Below, one piece after another: positions 9,287 through 17,297 of a stretch of 64,000 nucleotides of DNA. The position numbers were made by a program, and so were the translations under genes. The notes beneath the pieces were generated by a model. It worked only from the letters and a program-made list of their open reading frames with translations, was not told the origin of the DNA and ran no database searches. This stretch comes from Salinivenus iranica (GTDB lineage: Bacteria; Bacteroidota; Rhodothermia; Rhodothermales; Salinibacteraceae). Position 1 is the stretch's first letter. Every line of letters begins with the position of its first letter. The DNA lies in contig NCRB01000006.1 in NCBI GenBank assembly GCA_002894665.1, forward strand, positions 17,613 to 81,612, given 5' to 3'.

Positions 9287-9424
9287 TGCGTATTTCGTAT
9301 TGCGTATCTCGTATCCACATGTTTTTCTGAGGACAAACATTCATCGATCCTTGTGGAAAGCCTCGGACGTGATTTGATGAGCAGTGCCGGAAGACAAGGC
9401 CCCTTCCGCAATACGAAATACGCA
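9287..9424. repeat. 18-bp perfect inverted repeat pair with 102-bp spacer
   Basis: TGCGTATTTCGTATTGCG at 9287-9304 has an exact reverse complement, CGCAATACGAAATACGCA, at 9407-9424. The left arm is followed at once by another partial copy (TATCTCGTATCC), so the unit is a short-period CGTAT/GCGTAT repeat. The element fills most of the 270-bp gap between the hypothetical gene and the enoyl-CoA hydratase gene. Such arms could form a long hairpin, act as a terminator region, or mark a MITE/REP-like mobile sequence. No coding sequence is evident in it. Confidence 0.7.
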
Positions 9425-9510
9425 CTACTCCATTAGAAAGCCCGGCCCGCTTTGGTAGATTCACGGGCAGCGCTTGCGTTCGTCTCTTCACCTGATGCCA
9501 TCCCGCATTC

Positions 9511-10311
9511 ATGTCCGACCTCGTCGAAACGAGCACCGAGTCCCAGGTCCGAACGATCCGTCTCAACCGCCCCGACAAGCGCAACGCCCTGAACGCTGAT
9601 CTGGTGACCGCACTGAAGGACGCGCTCAGACAGGCGGCGGACGACGCCCCCCGCGTCCTTGTGCTCACCGGAGCGGGGACGGCCTTTTCCGCGGGAGCGG
9701 ACCTGGCCGACCTGCGGGCCATGCGGGACGCCTCTCCCCGCGAGAACGAGCGGGACTCGCGCCACTTGGCAGAACTCTTTCGCCTCGTGTACCAGCACCC
9801 GAAGCCCATCATCGCAAAAGTCAACGGGCACGCCATCGGTGGGGGATGCGGGCTGGCCGCGGTGTGCGATTTTTCGGTGGTGAGCACGGAGGCAAAGCTG
9901 GGCTTCAGCGAGGTGCGCATCGGCTTCGTTCCGGCCATCGTGATGGTGTTCGTCCGGCGCAACCTGGGGGAGACCGCGGCGCGGGACCTGCTGCTGCGTG
10001 GGCGACTGGTGGGGGCGGAGGAGGCCGTCGACCAGGGGCTCTTTACGGAGGCGGTGCCGCCCGAGGACCTGGAGGCCCGTGTGGCCGAGCGCGCCGAGGA
10101 GTTGGCGACGGAGACCAGCGGCTCGGCCGTGGCCCTCACCAAGCGCATGCTCGCGCAGGTGCCCGGGATGGGCTTTGAGGAGGCGCTCGACTACGCAGTG
10201 CAGATGAACGCCTTCGCCCGCGGGACGGAGGACTGCCAGGCAGGGATTGACGCGTTCCTCCAGGACGAGGCGCCGCCGTGGGCGCGGTCCGGCACGGCGG
10301 ATCAAGGCTGA
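9511..10311 (+). CDS. Enoyl-CoA hydratase/isomerase family protein
   Basis: A 266-residue crotonase-fold enzyme. It has the oxyanion-hole segments GTAFSAGADLADL (about residues 56-68) and NGHAIGGGCGLAAVCDF (about residues 108-124), followed by EAKLGFSEVRIGFVPA, in which the Glu is the usual catalytic acid of hydratases. The C-terminal part is the helical trimerisation region. Members act in fatty-acid or branched-chain amino-acid breakdown. The sequence style resembles methylglutaconyl-CoA hydratases, but I cannot fix the substrate. The gene stands alone between the 9287-9424 repeat and the aconitase gene. Length is normal for the family. Confidence 0.88.
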   Translation: MSDLVETSTESQVRTIRLNRPDKRNALNADLVTALKDALRQAADDAPRVLVLTGAGTAFSAGADLADLRAMRDASPRENERDSRHLAELFRLVYQHPKPIIAKVNGHAIGGGCGLAAVCDFSVVSTEAKLGFSEVRIGFVPAIVMVFVRRNLGETAARDLLLRGRLVGAEEAVDQGLFTEAVPPEDLEARVAERAEELATETSGSAVALTKRMLAQVPGMGFEEALDYAVQMNAFARGTEDCQAGIDAFLQDEAPPWARSGTADQG

Positions 10312-10490
10312 CGGGAGGGGGGCCTGCGCGGTACGGGGCCCGATTCGTGCGTGCGGTTGGGCCGTGCTCGGCCCGTCCGGCACGAAATCTTTACGCGTGC
10401 CACTACCATCTTCGATCCATGGCTGTTACATTTTATCAACGGCAATGGGCCACGATTGCATTTTGCTGATTAACACCACGCTTCTACACT

Positions 10491-12452
10491 ATGGGACAGA
10501 ATGTTGCTGAAAAGCTGATCGACAGCCACCTCGTCGGGGGCTCTATGGAGACGGGGGAGGAAATCGAGCTGGAGATGGATCAGACCCTCACTCAGGACGC
10601 CACCGGCACGATGGTGATGCTGGAGTTTGAGGCGATGGGAATCCCCCGCGTCCAGACTGAGCTGTCGGCTCAGTACGTTGACCACAACCTCATCCAGTCC
10701 GACTTCAAAAATCCGGACGACCACCTCTTCCTGCGCAGCGCCTGCAAAAAGTTTGGCGTGTGGTACAGCCGCCCGGGCAACGGCGTGAGCCACCCGGTCC
10801 ACCAAGAGCGGTTCGGGAAGCCGGGCAAGACCCTCATCGGGTCGGACAGCCACTCGCCGGCGGCGGGGGCGATCGGCATGCTCGCCATTGGCGCCGGGGG
10901 CCTCGACGTCGCGATGGCCATGGCCGGCAAGCCGTACACCATTAACATGCCCGAGGTATGGGGCGTGAAGCTGACGGGCGAGCTGCCGGACTGGGTGAGC
11001 GCCAAGGACGTGATTCTCACGATGCTGGAGCGCCACGACGTGGACGGCGGCGTGGGCCAGATCATCGAGTACTACGGTCCGGGCCTCGACAGCCTGAGCT
11101 GCATGGACCGCCACGTGATCGCCAACATGGGCACGGAGTTGGGCGCCACCAGCACCGTCTTCCCGGCGGACGAGGAGGTTCGCGACTTCCTTCGTCGTCA
11201 GGGCCGCGAGGACGCCTTCCGCGAGATCAAGGCCGACGCCGATGCCACCTACGACGAGCACGAGGAGATCGACCTTTCCTCGCTCGAGCCCAAGATTGCG
11301 AAGCCGAGCAGCCCGGGCAACGTCGTTCCGGTGCGCGAGGTGGAAGGCCAGGAGATCTACCAGAGCTACGTAGGCTCCTCCGCCAACCCCGGCTTCCGCG
11401 ACTTTGCCAGCGCCGCCGAGATTGTGGACGGTCACCAGGTGCACGACCGCGTGTCGTTCGACGTGAACCCGACGTCGCGGCAGATTCTGGAGAACCTGAT
11501 GAACTCGGGCCACCTGCAGATGCTCACCCGCGCCGGCGCTCGCATCCACCAGGCCGGCTGCAACGGTTGCATTGGGATGGGGCAGGCGCCCGCCACGGGG
11601 CAAATTTCGGTCCGCACGGTGCCGCGCAACTTCCCGGGCCGTTCGGGGACGAAGGAGGATGCGGTGTATCTCGTCAGTCCCGAGACCGCCGCGGCGTCCG
11701 CCCTCACCGGCGAGATTACCGACCCGCGCGACCTAGCGGATCTCTACGACATGGAGTACCCGAACGCCCAGGAGCCGGAGACCATCAGCATCAATACCGA
11801 TCAGCTGGTCGAGCCGGTGTCCGAGGAAGAGGCGAAGGGCATGGAGCTGGAGAAGGGCCCGAACGTCGTGTCGCTCCCCGAATTTGAGGAGCTGCAGGAC
11901 TCGTTTGACCTTCCCGTGCTCCTGAAGGTGGGCGACGACATCTCCACCGACGAAATTATGCCGGCCGGCTCGCGCATTCTGCCGTACCGCTCCAACATTC
12001 CGAAGATTTCGGAATTTGTCTTTGAGCAGGTCGACGAGAGCTTCTTCGACCGCGCCATGGAGCATCAGGACAACGGCTTTGCCGTGGTCGGAGGCACGAA
12101 CTACGGACAGGGCTCCAGTCGCGAGCACGCCGCCATCGCCCCGCGCTGGCTCGGCACGCGCGTCAAGATCGCCAAGAGCTACGCCCGGATTCACCGGCAG
12201 AACCTGGCGAACTTCGGCATCCTGCCGCTCCTGTTCAAGGAGGAGGAGTCCTACGACAGCATCGAGCAGGGCGACACGCTCCAGTTCCGCAACCTGCGCG
12301 AACAGGTGAAGTCGGGGACGGATGTGGAGGTGACCAATGCCGAGAAGGAGGAGACCTACGTCGTGGAGCACGACCTGTCGGAACGAGAGCTCCAGATGAT
12401 TCTCGAAGGGAGCCAAATCAGCGTGGTCAAGCAGGAGTTTGCTCAGGCGTAG
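10491..12452 (+). CDS. Aconitate hydratase, Aquifex-type
   Basis: Interconverts citrate and isocitrate in the TCA cycle. At 653 residues it is shorter than the AcnA/AcnB types and matches the Aquifex-type family (about 640-660 residues). Landmarks are DHNLIQSDFKNPDDH near residue 64, GSDSHSPAAGAIGMLAIG near residue 118, the Fe-S ligand pair C357-x-x-C360 (QAGCNGCIGMGQ), RNFPGRSGT, SPETAAASALTG, and the swivel domain with YGQGSSREHAAIAPRWLG. The usual first cluster ligand lies in a GSCTN motif; here the aligned segment is GSSANPG (residues 295-301), so Ser297 stands in place of Cys. It is a single-gene unit with a hairpin after the stop. Confidence 0.9.
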   Translation: MGQNVAEKLIDSHLVGGSMETGEEIELEMDQTLTQDATGTMVMLEFEAMGIPRVQTELSAQYVDHNLIQSDFKNPDDHLFLRSACKKFGVWYSRPGNGVSHPVHQERFGKPGKTLIGSDSHSPAAGAIGMLAIGAGGLDVAMAMAGKPYTINMPEVWGVKLTGELPDWVSAKDVILTMLERHDVDGGVGQIIEYYGPGLDSLSCMDRHVIANMGTELGATSTVFPADEEVRDFLRRQGREDAFREIKADADATYDEHEEIDLSSLEPKIAKPSSPGNVVPVREVEGQEIYQSYVGSSANPGFRDFASAAEIVDGHQVHDRVSFDVNPTSRQILENLMNSGHLQMLTRAGARIHQAGCNGCIGMGQAPATGQISVRTVPRNFPGRSGTKEDAVYLVSPETAAASALTGEITDPRDLADLYDMEYPNAQEPETISINTDQLVEPVSEEEAKGMELEKGPNVVSLPEFEELQDSFDLPVLLKVGDDISTDEIMPAGSRILPYRSNIPKISEFVFEQVDESFFDRAMEHQDNGFAVVGGTNYGQGSSREHAAIAPRWLGTRVKIAKSYARIHRQNLANFGILPLLFKEEESYDSIEQGDTLQFRNLREQVKSGTDVEVTNAEKEETYVVEHDLSERELQMILEGSQISVVKQEFAQA

Positions 12453-12481
12453 TTCCGCCTCCATTGCCGATACGATTTGAG

Positions 12482-12507
12482 CGGGGAAGCCTTGGCGGGC
12501 TTCCCCG
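12482..12507 (+). terminator. Hairpin after aconitase gene
   Basis: CGGGGAAGCC at 12482-12491 pairs with GGCTTCCCCG at 12498-12507 around a six-base loop, 29 bp after the aconitase stop codon. The following sequence (TTCGTGTTTGG) is only moderately T-rich, so this is a probable but not textbook intrinsic terminator. Confidence 0.55.
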
Positions 12508-12547
12508 TTCGTGTTTGGCCCCAGGTTTTCTGTTTTTAGCTGCGATT

Positions 12548-13378
12548 ATGCCTACGTTCGAGGTTCCGCGATCGCACCGTCCCTTCTACGACAATTGGTG
12601 GGGGGAGCGTCGGGCGGCGGCCGATGCCCTTTGGGCGTTCCATTCGGCCCTCGTGCAGCCCACCGTTCCGGTGCCGGCGGACGACGCCGCGGCCGTAGAC
12701 ACGTTCTTTGACGGCGAGCGGACGCGGGCGGAGGCGGGCGAGCCCCTGCACGTCGTGTCCGAATCTGTCTGGACGGCGGCGTACGAGGCGTGTGCGGCGC
12801 AGGGACTGGATCGCACCCTCCTGGGGGCCCAGGTGGAGGCCGCACGCACCTTTGTCGGCCCCATCCGGTTTGCGACGGCGGCGCGGCTCGATACGTTCGT
12901 CCGGCTGTGGGCCGTTCCGCACGCCCGCCTGCTGGCCGGGCTGGCGGGCCTCCAGTCGTCGGCCCAGCGCCGCCAGGTCGACGAGCTGGCCCGGGGCTTC
13001 TTCCTGTTGGGGCGGCTGAGGACCCTGCCGAGAGATGCGCGGGCGAATCGGGTGTTCATCCCGACAGAGGATCTGGAGTGGGCCGGCGTGTCGGTCGAGC
13101 AGCTTCGAGAGGGAACGCAGGCCGACGAAATGCAGCGCCTGCTCTGGAAGCAAACGGTCCGCATACGGGACGCGCTTGCCCAGGGCGGGGCGCTGATGTC
13201 CGTCCTGTCGTTTCGACGATCCTACATTCTAAAATACTACTGGATGGGAGCGCTGGCCCTCCTAAACGAACTGGAGCGGCGGGATTTTGACCTGTGGTCG
13301 GCCCCGTTGTCCCTCTCCTGGTTCCGCCGCCTGCAGGTGTACCTCCAGGTGATGTTCGGGCGCACCGCTCCCGGGTAA
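12548..13378 (+). CDS. Squalene/phytoene synthase-fold protein, probably not an active synthase
   Basis: A 276-residue all-helical protein that recalls the squalene/phytoene synthase superfamily: DARANRVFIPTEDLEWAGV (about residues 166-184) corresponds to the conserved block after the second Asp-rich motif of those enzymes, and the spacing of helices fits. The two DxxxD metal-binding motifs needed for prenyl diphosphate condensation are not visible; the places where they should be read SESVWTAAYE and FFLLGRLRTLPRD. It is therefore probably a non-catalytic member, comparable in kind to the NDUFAF6-type proteins. I start at the ATG at 12548, which follows the aconitase terminator. purM begins 39 bp downstream. 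Confidence 0.6.
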   Translation: MPTFEVPRSHRPFYDNWWGERRAAADALWAFHSALVQPTVPVPADDAAAVDTFFDGERTRAEAGEPLHVVSESVWTAAYEACAAQGLDRTLLGAQVEAARTFVGPIRFATAARLDTFVRLWAVPHARLLAGLAGLQSSAQRRQVDELARGFFLLGRLRTLPRDARANRVFIPTEDLEWAGVSVEQLREGTQADEMQRLLWKQTVRIRDALAQGGALMSVLSFRRSYILKYYWMGALALLNELERRDFDLWSAPLSLSWFRRLQVYLQVMFGRTAPG

Positions 13379-13417
13379 GGTGAAGCCCAATCCGTTACCG
13401 AATTCAATCTTGATCCC

Positions 13418-14452
13418 ATGACGACCTATAAGGAAGCGGGCGTGGATGTAGAGGCCGGGGACGCGGCTGTCGATCGCATCCGGCCCCTCGTTCGCGACAC
13501 CCACACCCCCGGCGTGCTGGCCGATATTGGCTCGTTTGGGTCGTTTTTTGAGTTGGACCTGGAGGGCCTGGATCGGCCAGTCCTCGTCTCGTCGGTGGAC
13601 GGGGTGGGCACGAAAGTGAAGGTGGCCCGTCGGATGGGCCGCTACGAGACAATCGGACAGGACCTCGTGAACCACTGCGTAAACGACATTGCCGTCTGCG
13701 GGGCCCGGCCGCTGTACTTCCTGGATTACGTGGGCGTGGGCGACCTGGACCCCGACGTGGCTGAGGCCTTCGTGCGCGGCTTTGCGACTGCCTGCAAGGA
13801 AAATGGCTGTGCGCTGGTGGGCGGCGAGATGGCCGAAATGCCGGATGTGTACGGCGACGACAATTTTGACCTGGTCGGGGCCATCACGGGGGTCGTCGAC
13901 AAAGAGCAGATCCTGGACGGGGCGGCGGTCGCCCCGGGCGATGTGCTCCTTGGGGTGCCCTCGACGGGCATCCACACGAACGGCTACACGCTCGCCCGTT
14001 CGGTGCTCCTGGACCGCTATTCGGTGGACGACCGACCGGCGGCCCTTGACGGCGAGACCGTCGGGGAGGCGCTCCTCCGCGTCCACCGGTCGTATCTCGC
14101 GACGATTCGAGCGCTCATAGAGAACTCTCTCGTGCACGGATGCGCCCACATCACGGGCGGGGGCCTGCCCGGAAATCTCCGACGCATTCTGCCGGACGGG
14201 TGTGCCGCCGAGGTGGATTATGCGGCGTGGGAGCGGCCGCCCGTGTTTGACTTGATTCAGCGGGAGGGCACCGTGCCCGAGGACGACATGCGCCGAACGT
14301 TTAACCTGGGCATCGGCCTCGTCGCGGCGGTGTCCCCGCAACAGGCGGAGGTCGCCCGTCGGGTCTGCCGGGAACAGGGAGACGAAGTGATTGAGATTGG
14401 TCGAGTGGTGTCGACGGACGCCTCCGCGGCGCCGTCCCCCGACGCGGGATGA
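13418..14452 (+). CDS. purM: Phosphoribosylformylglycinamidine cyclo-ligase
   Basis: AIR synthetase, fifth step of purine biosynthesis: it closes the imidazole ring of FGAM using ATP to give AIR. The 344-residue product has the family pattern DGVGTKVKVARRMG near residue 63, NHCVNDIAVCGARPLYFLDY, GGEMAEMPDVY, GVPSTGIHTNGYTLAR and the C-terminal HITGGGLPGNLRRILP. Length is typical. The first residues include DVEAGDAAVDRIRPLV, the normal N-terminal helix. It lies between the squalene-synthase-fold gene and plsY, with no other purine genes near. Confidence 0.96.
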   Translation: MTTYKEAGVDVEAGDAAVDRIRPLVRDTHTPGVLADIGSFGSFFELDLEGLDRPVLVSSVDGVGTKVKVARRMGRYETIGQDLVNHCVNDIAVCGARPLYFLDYVGVGDLDPDVAEAFVRGFATACKENGCALVGGEMAEMPDVYGDDNFDLVGAITGVVDKEQILDGAAVAPGDVLLGVPSTGIHTNGYTLARSVLLDRYSVDDRPAALDGETVGEALLRVHRSYLATIRALIENSLVHGCAHITGGGLPGNLRRILPDGCAAEVDYAAWERPPVFDLIQREGTVPEDDMRRTFNLGIGLVAAVSPQQAEVARRVCREQGDEVIEIGRVVSTDASAAPSPDAG

Positions 14453-14579
14453 GCCATCCCCAGAACCGGAACATCTGGCGCCGGGGGAAGGGTAGGAGAG
14501 TGCAGTCCTCCAGTAGTCACTGTGGAAAAACGCCCCGCATGACTGTCGTTCTCTTTGCTCAAGACGCGCCAGTGCCGCC

Positions 14580-15266
14580 ATGTTGTCGCTCCTGGTGATC
14601 CTCCTGATCAGCTACTTCCTGGGCTCCATTCCGGGCGCCCTCTGGTCGAGCAAGGCCCTGTACGGGGTCGACATTCGCCAGTATGGAAGTCACAACGCCG
14701 GGGCCACGAATGCCTTTCGGGTGGTGGGGTGGCCCGCCGGGGTGCTCGCCACGATTGTCGACATGGGGAAGGGATACTTGTCTGCGGGGATCGTTGCCTC
14801 CTACGTCCGCATCGATCCCCTGCCGGCCCTCAGCGTCTTCGGGTGGGAGGCGCCGGTGCTCGTCGGGTTGCTCGCGGGGCTGGCGGCCATCGTGGGCCAC
14901 ATGTATCCGATCTTCGCCCGGTTTGAAGGGGGGAAAGGAGTGAATACGGCGGCGGGCATCCTGCTGGCGCTCACGCCGCTGACCATGCTGTACACGATGG
15001 CAGTGTTTGCGGCCGTTCTCCTGTCCTCGCGCTACGTCTCACTCGCCTCCATCACGTCGGCGATCGCGTTTCCGACGCTCGTCGCGATTCGCAAGTACGG
15101 GATGGGGGCCGACCTCGACGGAAGCCTTCTGGTCATTGGGCTTCTCATTGGGACCGCCATCATTGTGGCGCACCGGTCCAACATTCGTCGCCTACTCCGG
15201 GGCAACGAGAACCGAGTAAGTTCTTTTCGGCCCGCACAGGGAATGCTGGGCCGGGGAGAGATCTGA
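14580..15266 (+). CDS. plsY: Acyl-phosphate:glycerol-3-phosphate acyltransferase
   Basis: Integral membrane enzyme that transfers an acyl group from acyl-phosphate to glycerol 3-phosphate, giving lysophosphatidate for phospholipid synthesis. The 228-residue protein has at least five hydrophobic segments and the three PlsY motifs: YFLGSIPGALWSSK near the N-terminus, GSHNAGATNAFRVVG in the first cytoplasmic loop, and FEGGKGVNTAAG (glycerol 3-phosphate/acyl-phosphate site). The tail HRSNIRRLLRGNENR is also typical. gpsA copy 2 follows 53 bp downstream and makes its substrate, so the two genes form a natural lipid-entry pair. Confidence 0.95.
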   Translation: MLSLLVILLISYFLGSIPGALWSSKALYGVDIRQYGSHNAGATNAFRVVGWPAGVLATIVDMGKGYLSAGIVASYVRIDPLPALSVFGWEAPVLVGLLAGLAAIVGHMYPIFARFEGGKGVNTAAGILLALTPLTMLYTMAVFAAVLLSSRYVSLASITSAIAFPTLVAIRKYGMGADLDGSLLVIGLLIGTAIIVAHRSNIRRLLRGNENRVSSFRPAQGMLGRGEI

Positions 15267-15319
15267 GACCTGTCAGGGCGTAGGGGCCTCCACTGTCGTG
15301 TGACTGTATCACTCTGCTC

Positions 15320-16354
15320 ATGTCGTCGCTCACCCTTTTTGGTGCGGGCAGTTGGGGGACTGCGCTGGCCGTACACCTGGCGTCCGCCGGTCGGGAGGTG
15401 ACCCTGTGGGCGCGCCGTCCGGAGGCCGCCCAGCAGTTGCGTCGCACGCGCCGCAATCCGTCCTACCTTCCGGAGATCGACCTTCCCTCGTCCGTCCGCG
15501 TGACGTCGGACTTGGAAGCGGCCGCGGGGGCCTCCGACGTCTGGGCGCTCGCCGTGCCGTCACAGAACCTGCGATCGGTGGCGGAGCGCCTGCGTCCCTT
15601 TACGCACTCCGAGGTTGCGGTCGTCTCCCTGGCGAAGGGCATCGAAAACGACACCCTCTGCACGATGTCGCAGGTGCTTGACGAGGTGCTGGCGTCGGTG
15701 CCCCCCGCCCAGATCGGCGTCCTGTACGGGCCCAGCCACGCGGAGGAGGTCGCCGAGGGGCGCCCCACCACCGTTGTGGCCGCGGCCCCCGACGACGCCG
15801 TGGCCCAGCGTATCCAGCGGGTCTTCATGACCGAACGGCTCCGTGTGTACGTCAACACCGACGTGATTGGGGTGGAGATTGGCGGGTCGGCGAAAAATGT
15901 GCTCGCCATCGCCGCGGGCATTGGCGACGGGGTGGGCTACGGGGACAACGCCAAGGCGGCTCTCATTACGCGTGGCATTACGGAAATCCGCCGGCTGGGG
16001 CGCGCCCTGGGGGCCCGGTCGGAGACGTTTGCCGGGCTGGCCGGAATGGGGGACCTCATCGTGACCTGCATGAGTGCCCATAGCCGGAACCGCTACCTCG
16101 GCGAACAGATTGGGCAGGGGCGCTCGCTCCCGGACGTGGTCGACAGCATGGACATGGTGGCGGAGGGCGTGCGCACCACGCAGTCGATCCACGATTTGGC
16201 CCAACGACACGACATCGAGATGCCCATTACGGAGGCCGTCTACTCCGTTCTCTTCCAGGGCCGTCGGCCCCAGGCCATGGTGGAAGAGCTCATGACGCGG
16301 TCCGCGAAGCGAGAGCACTGGCTGCCCGAGGGGCTGGGGGAACAGACGAGGTAG
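15320..16354 (+). CDS. gpsA: NAD(P)-dependent glycerol-3-phosphate dehydrogenase, copy 2
   Basis: Makes sn-glycerol 3-phosphate for PlsY, whose gene lies just upstream. The 344-residue protein has GAGSWGTALAVHLASAG at the N-terminus, VWALAVPSQNL, GPSHAEEVAEG, the catalytic-lysine block GGSAKNVLAIAAGIGDG, and the same C-terminal EMPITEAVYSVLFQG block as copy 1. The two copies are alike over their whole length, including the conserved terminus TRSAKREHWLPE, which points to duplication or to acquisition of a near relative. This one, paired with plsY, is the better candidate for the housekeeping lipid enzyme. Confidence 0.95.
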   Translation: MSSLTLFGAGSWGTALAVHLASAGREVTLWARRPEAAQQLRRTRRNPSYLPEIDLPSSVRVTSDLEAAAGASDVWALAVPSQNLRSVAERLRPFTHSEVAVVSLAKGIENDTLCTMSQVLDEVLASVPPAQIGVLYGPSHAEEVAEGRPTTVVAAAPDDAVAQRIQRVFMTERLRVYVNTDVIGVEIGGSAKNVLAIAAGIGDGVGYGDNAKAALITRGITEIRRLGRALGARSETFAGLAGMGDLIVTCMSAHSRNRYLGEQIGQGRSLPDVVDSMDMVAEGVRTTQSIHDLAQRHDIEMPITEAVYSVLFQGRRPQAMVEELMTRSAKREHWLPEGLGEQTR

Positions 16355-16407
16355 CGTGTGCCGGACGGGTGGGACCGTGTCCTCGTTCTCCGCGTTTGCC
16401 GAACACT

Positions 16408-17055
16408 ATGACTCTGCGAGAACTGGAACAACTTGTGGGGCTGGGCGAAGGACTGAGTCTCGAGTTCAAGCGACAGGTGCCCCGGCCCAAGCGTATCGCG
16501 AAGGAGGTGGTCGCACTGGCCAATACCCACGGGGGGCGCATCGTGCTCGGCGTGGACGACGACGGGACGATCACGGGCGTCAACGACGCCTCGGAAGAGA
16601 AATTTCTTTTGCGCCAGGCCACCCAGAGCCACTGCGATCCCGCGGTAGAATATCGGACCGAGCGCGTGGTGGTGGGCGACCGGCGCGACGTGCTGGTCGT
16701 CGTCGTTCCGGAAAGCGCGTCGAAGCCGCACTTTGTGATTGCCGAGTCGACAACAAACGGGGAGGGCCCGGCCTACGTGCGGGTCGAAGAGCGCAGTGTC
16801 GTGGCGAGTGACGAGACGGTTCAGCAACTCCGCAACCAGACCCCCTCCGGCGGAGTCACCTTCGAGTTCGGGGAGACGGAATCGCTGCTGATGCGCTACC
16901 TCGACGACTACGGGCGGATCACGGTCCCCCAACTAGCGCAACTCGCCGACATCTCGTCCGAGCGGGCCTCGCAGACGCTCCTCCGGCTCACCCGGGCGGA
17001 CCTCCTGCACCTGCACGCGGATGGGGACGGCGATTACTTTACGCTGAGGTACTGA
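16408..17055 (+). CDS. AlbA_2 (Schlafen-type) domain protein with C-terminal winged helix
   Basis: A 215-residue putative nucleic-acid-binding regulator. Residues about 1-125 form an AlbA_2 / divergent AAA-4 domain, with the hallmark segments EGLSLEFKRQVP and ANTHGGRIVLGVDDDGTITGVN. Residues about 150-215 look like a winged helix (LLMRYLDDYGRITVPQLAQLADISSERA is one helix-turn-helix pair). The combination is common in RecG-like putative transcriptional regulators. The start is the ATG at 16408; a GTG at 16369 would add 13 residues without domain character. It is 53 bp after gpsA copy 2. Target and role are unknown. Confidence 0.8.
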   Translation: MTLRELEQLVGLGEGLSLEFKRQVPRPKRIAKEVVALANTHGGRIVLGVDDDGTITGVNDASEEKFLLRQATQSHCDPAVEYRTERVVVGDRRDVLVVVVPESASKPHFVIAESTTNGEGPAYVRVEERSVVASDETVQQLRNQTPSGGVTFEFGETESLLMRYLDDYGRITVPQLAQLADISSERASQTLLRLTRADLLHLHADGDGDYFTLRY

Positions 17056-17297
17056 CCGAGGAGGGGCGGGCGCGATCTCTGTTATTGCAAAGAAAAAAAC
17101 CCGCCCGGAAATGACACCTGTACGGGGCGAGAAGGGGGCGCTCCCGGGACCAACGTCCCTCCTGGGTTCCCGGAAATTCGCAGCGTCTTGCGTCACCACC
17201 CCGGTGAGGTTCCCCGGAGGCGTCGTCTGGTTGTATCTCCGACCCCGTGTGAGTAAACTATGTGTGCTCTTTTAAGCTCTGTTATTGATTCCCACCA

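Noticed and set aside
10470..11603. 377-codon minus-strand frame opposite aconitase
   Set aside because: His/Ala/Val-rich complement of a conserved enzyme; no family features.
17077..17287. Direct repeat CTCTGTTATTG at 17077-17087 and 17277-17287, exactly 200 bp apart, before parC
   Set aside because: Only 11 bp and no further similarity around it; a chance match in a low-complexity T-rich stretch cannot be excluded.
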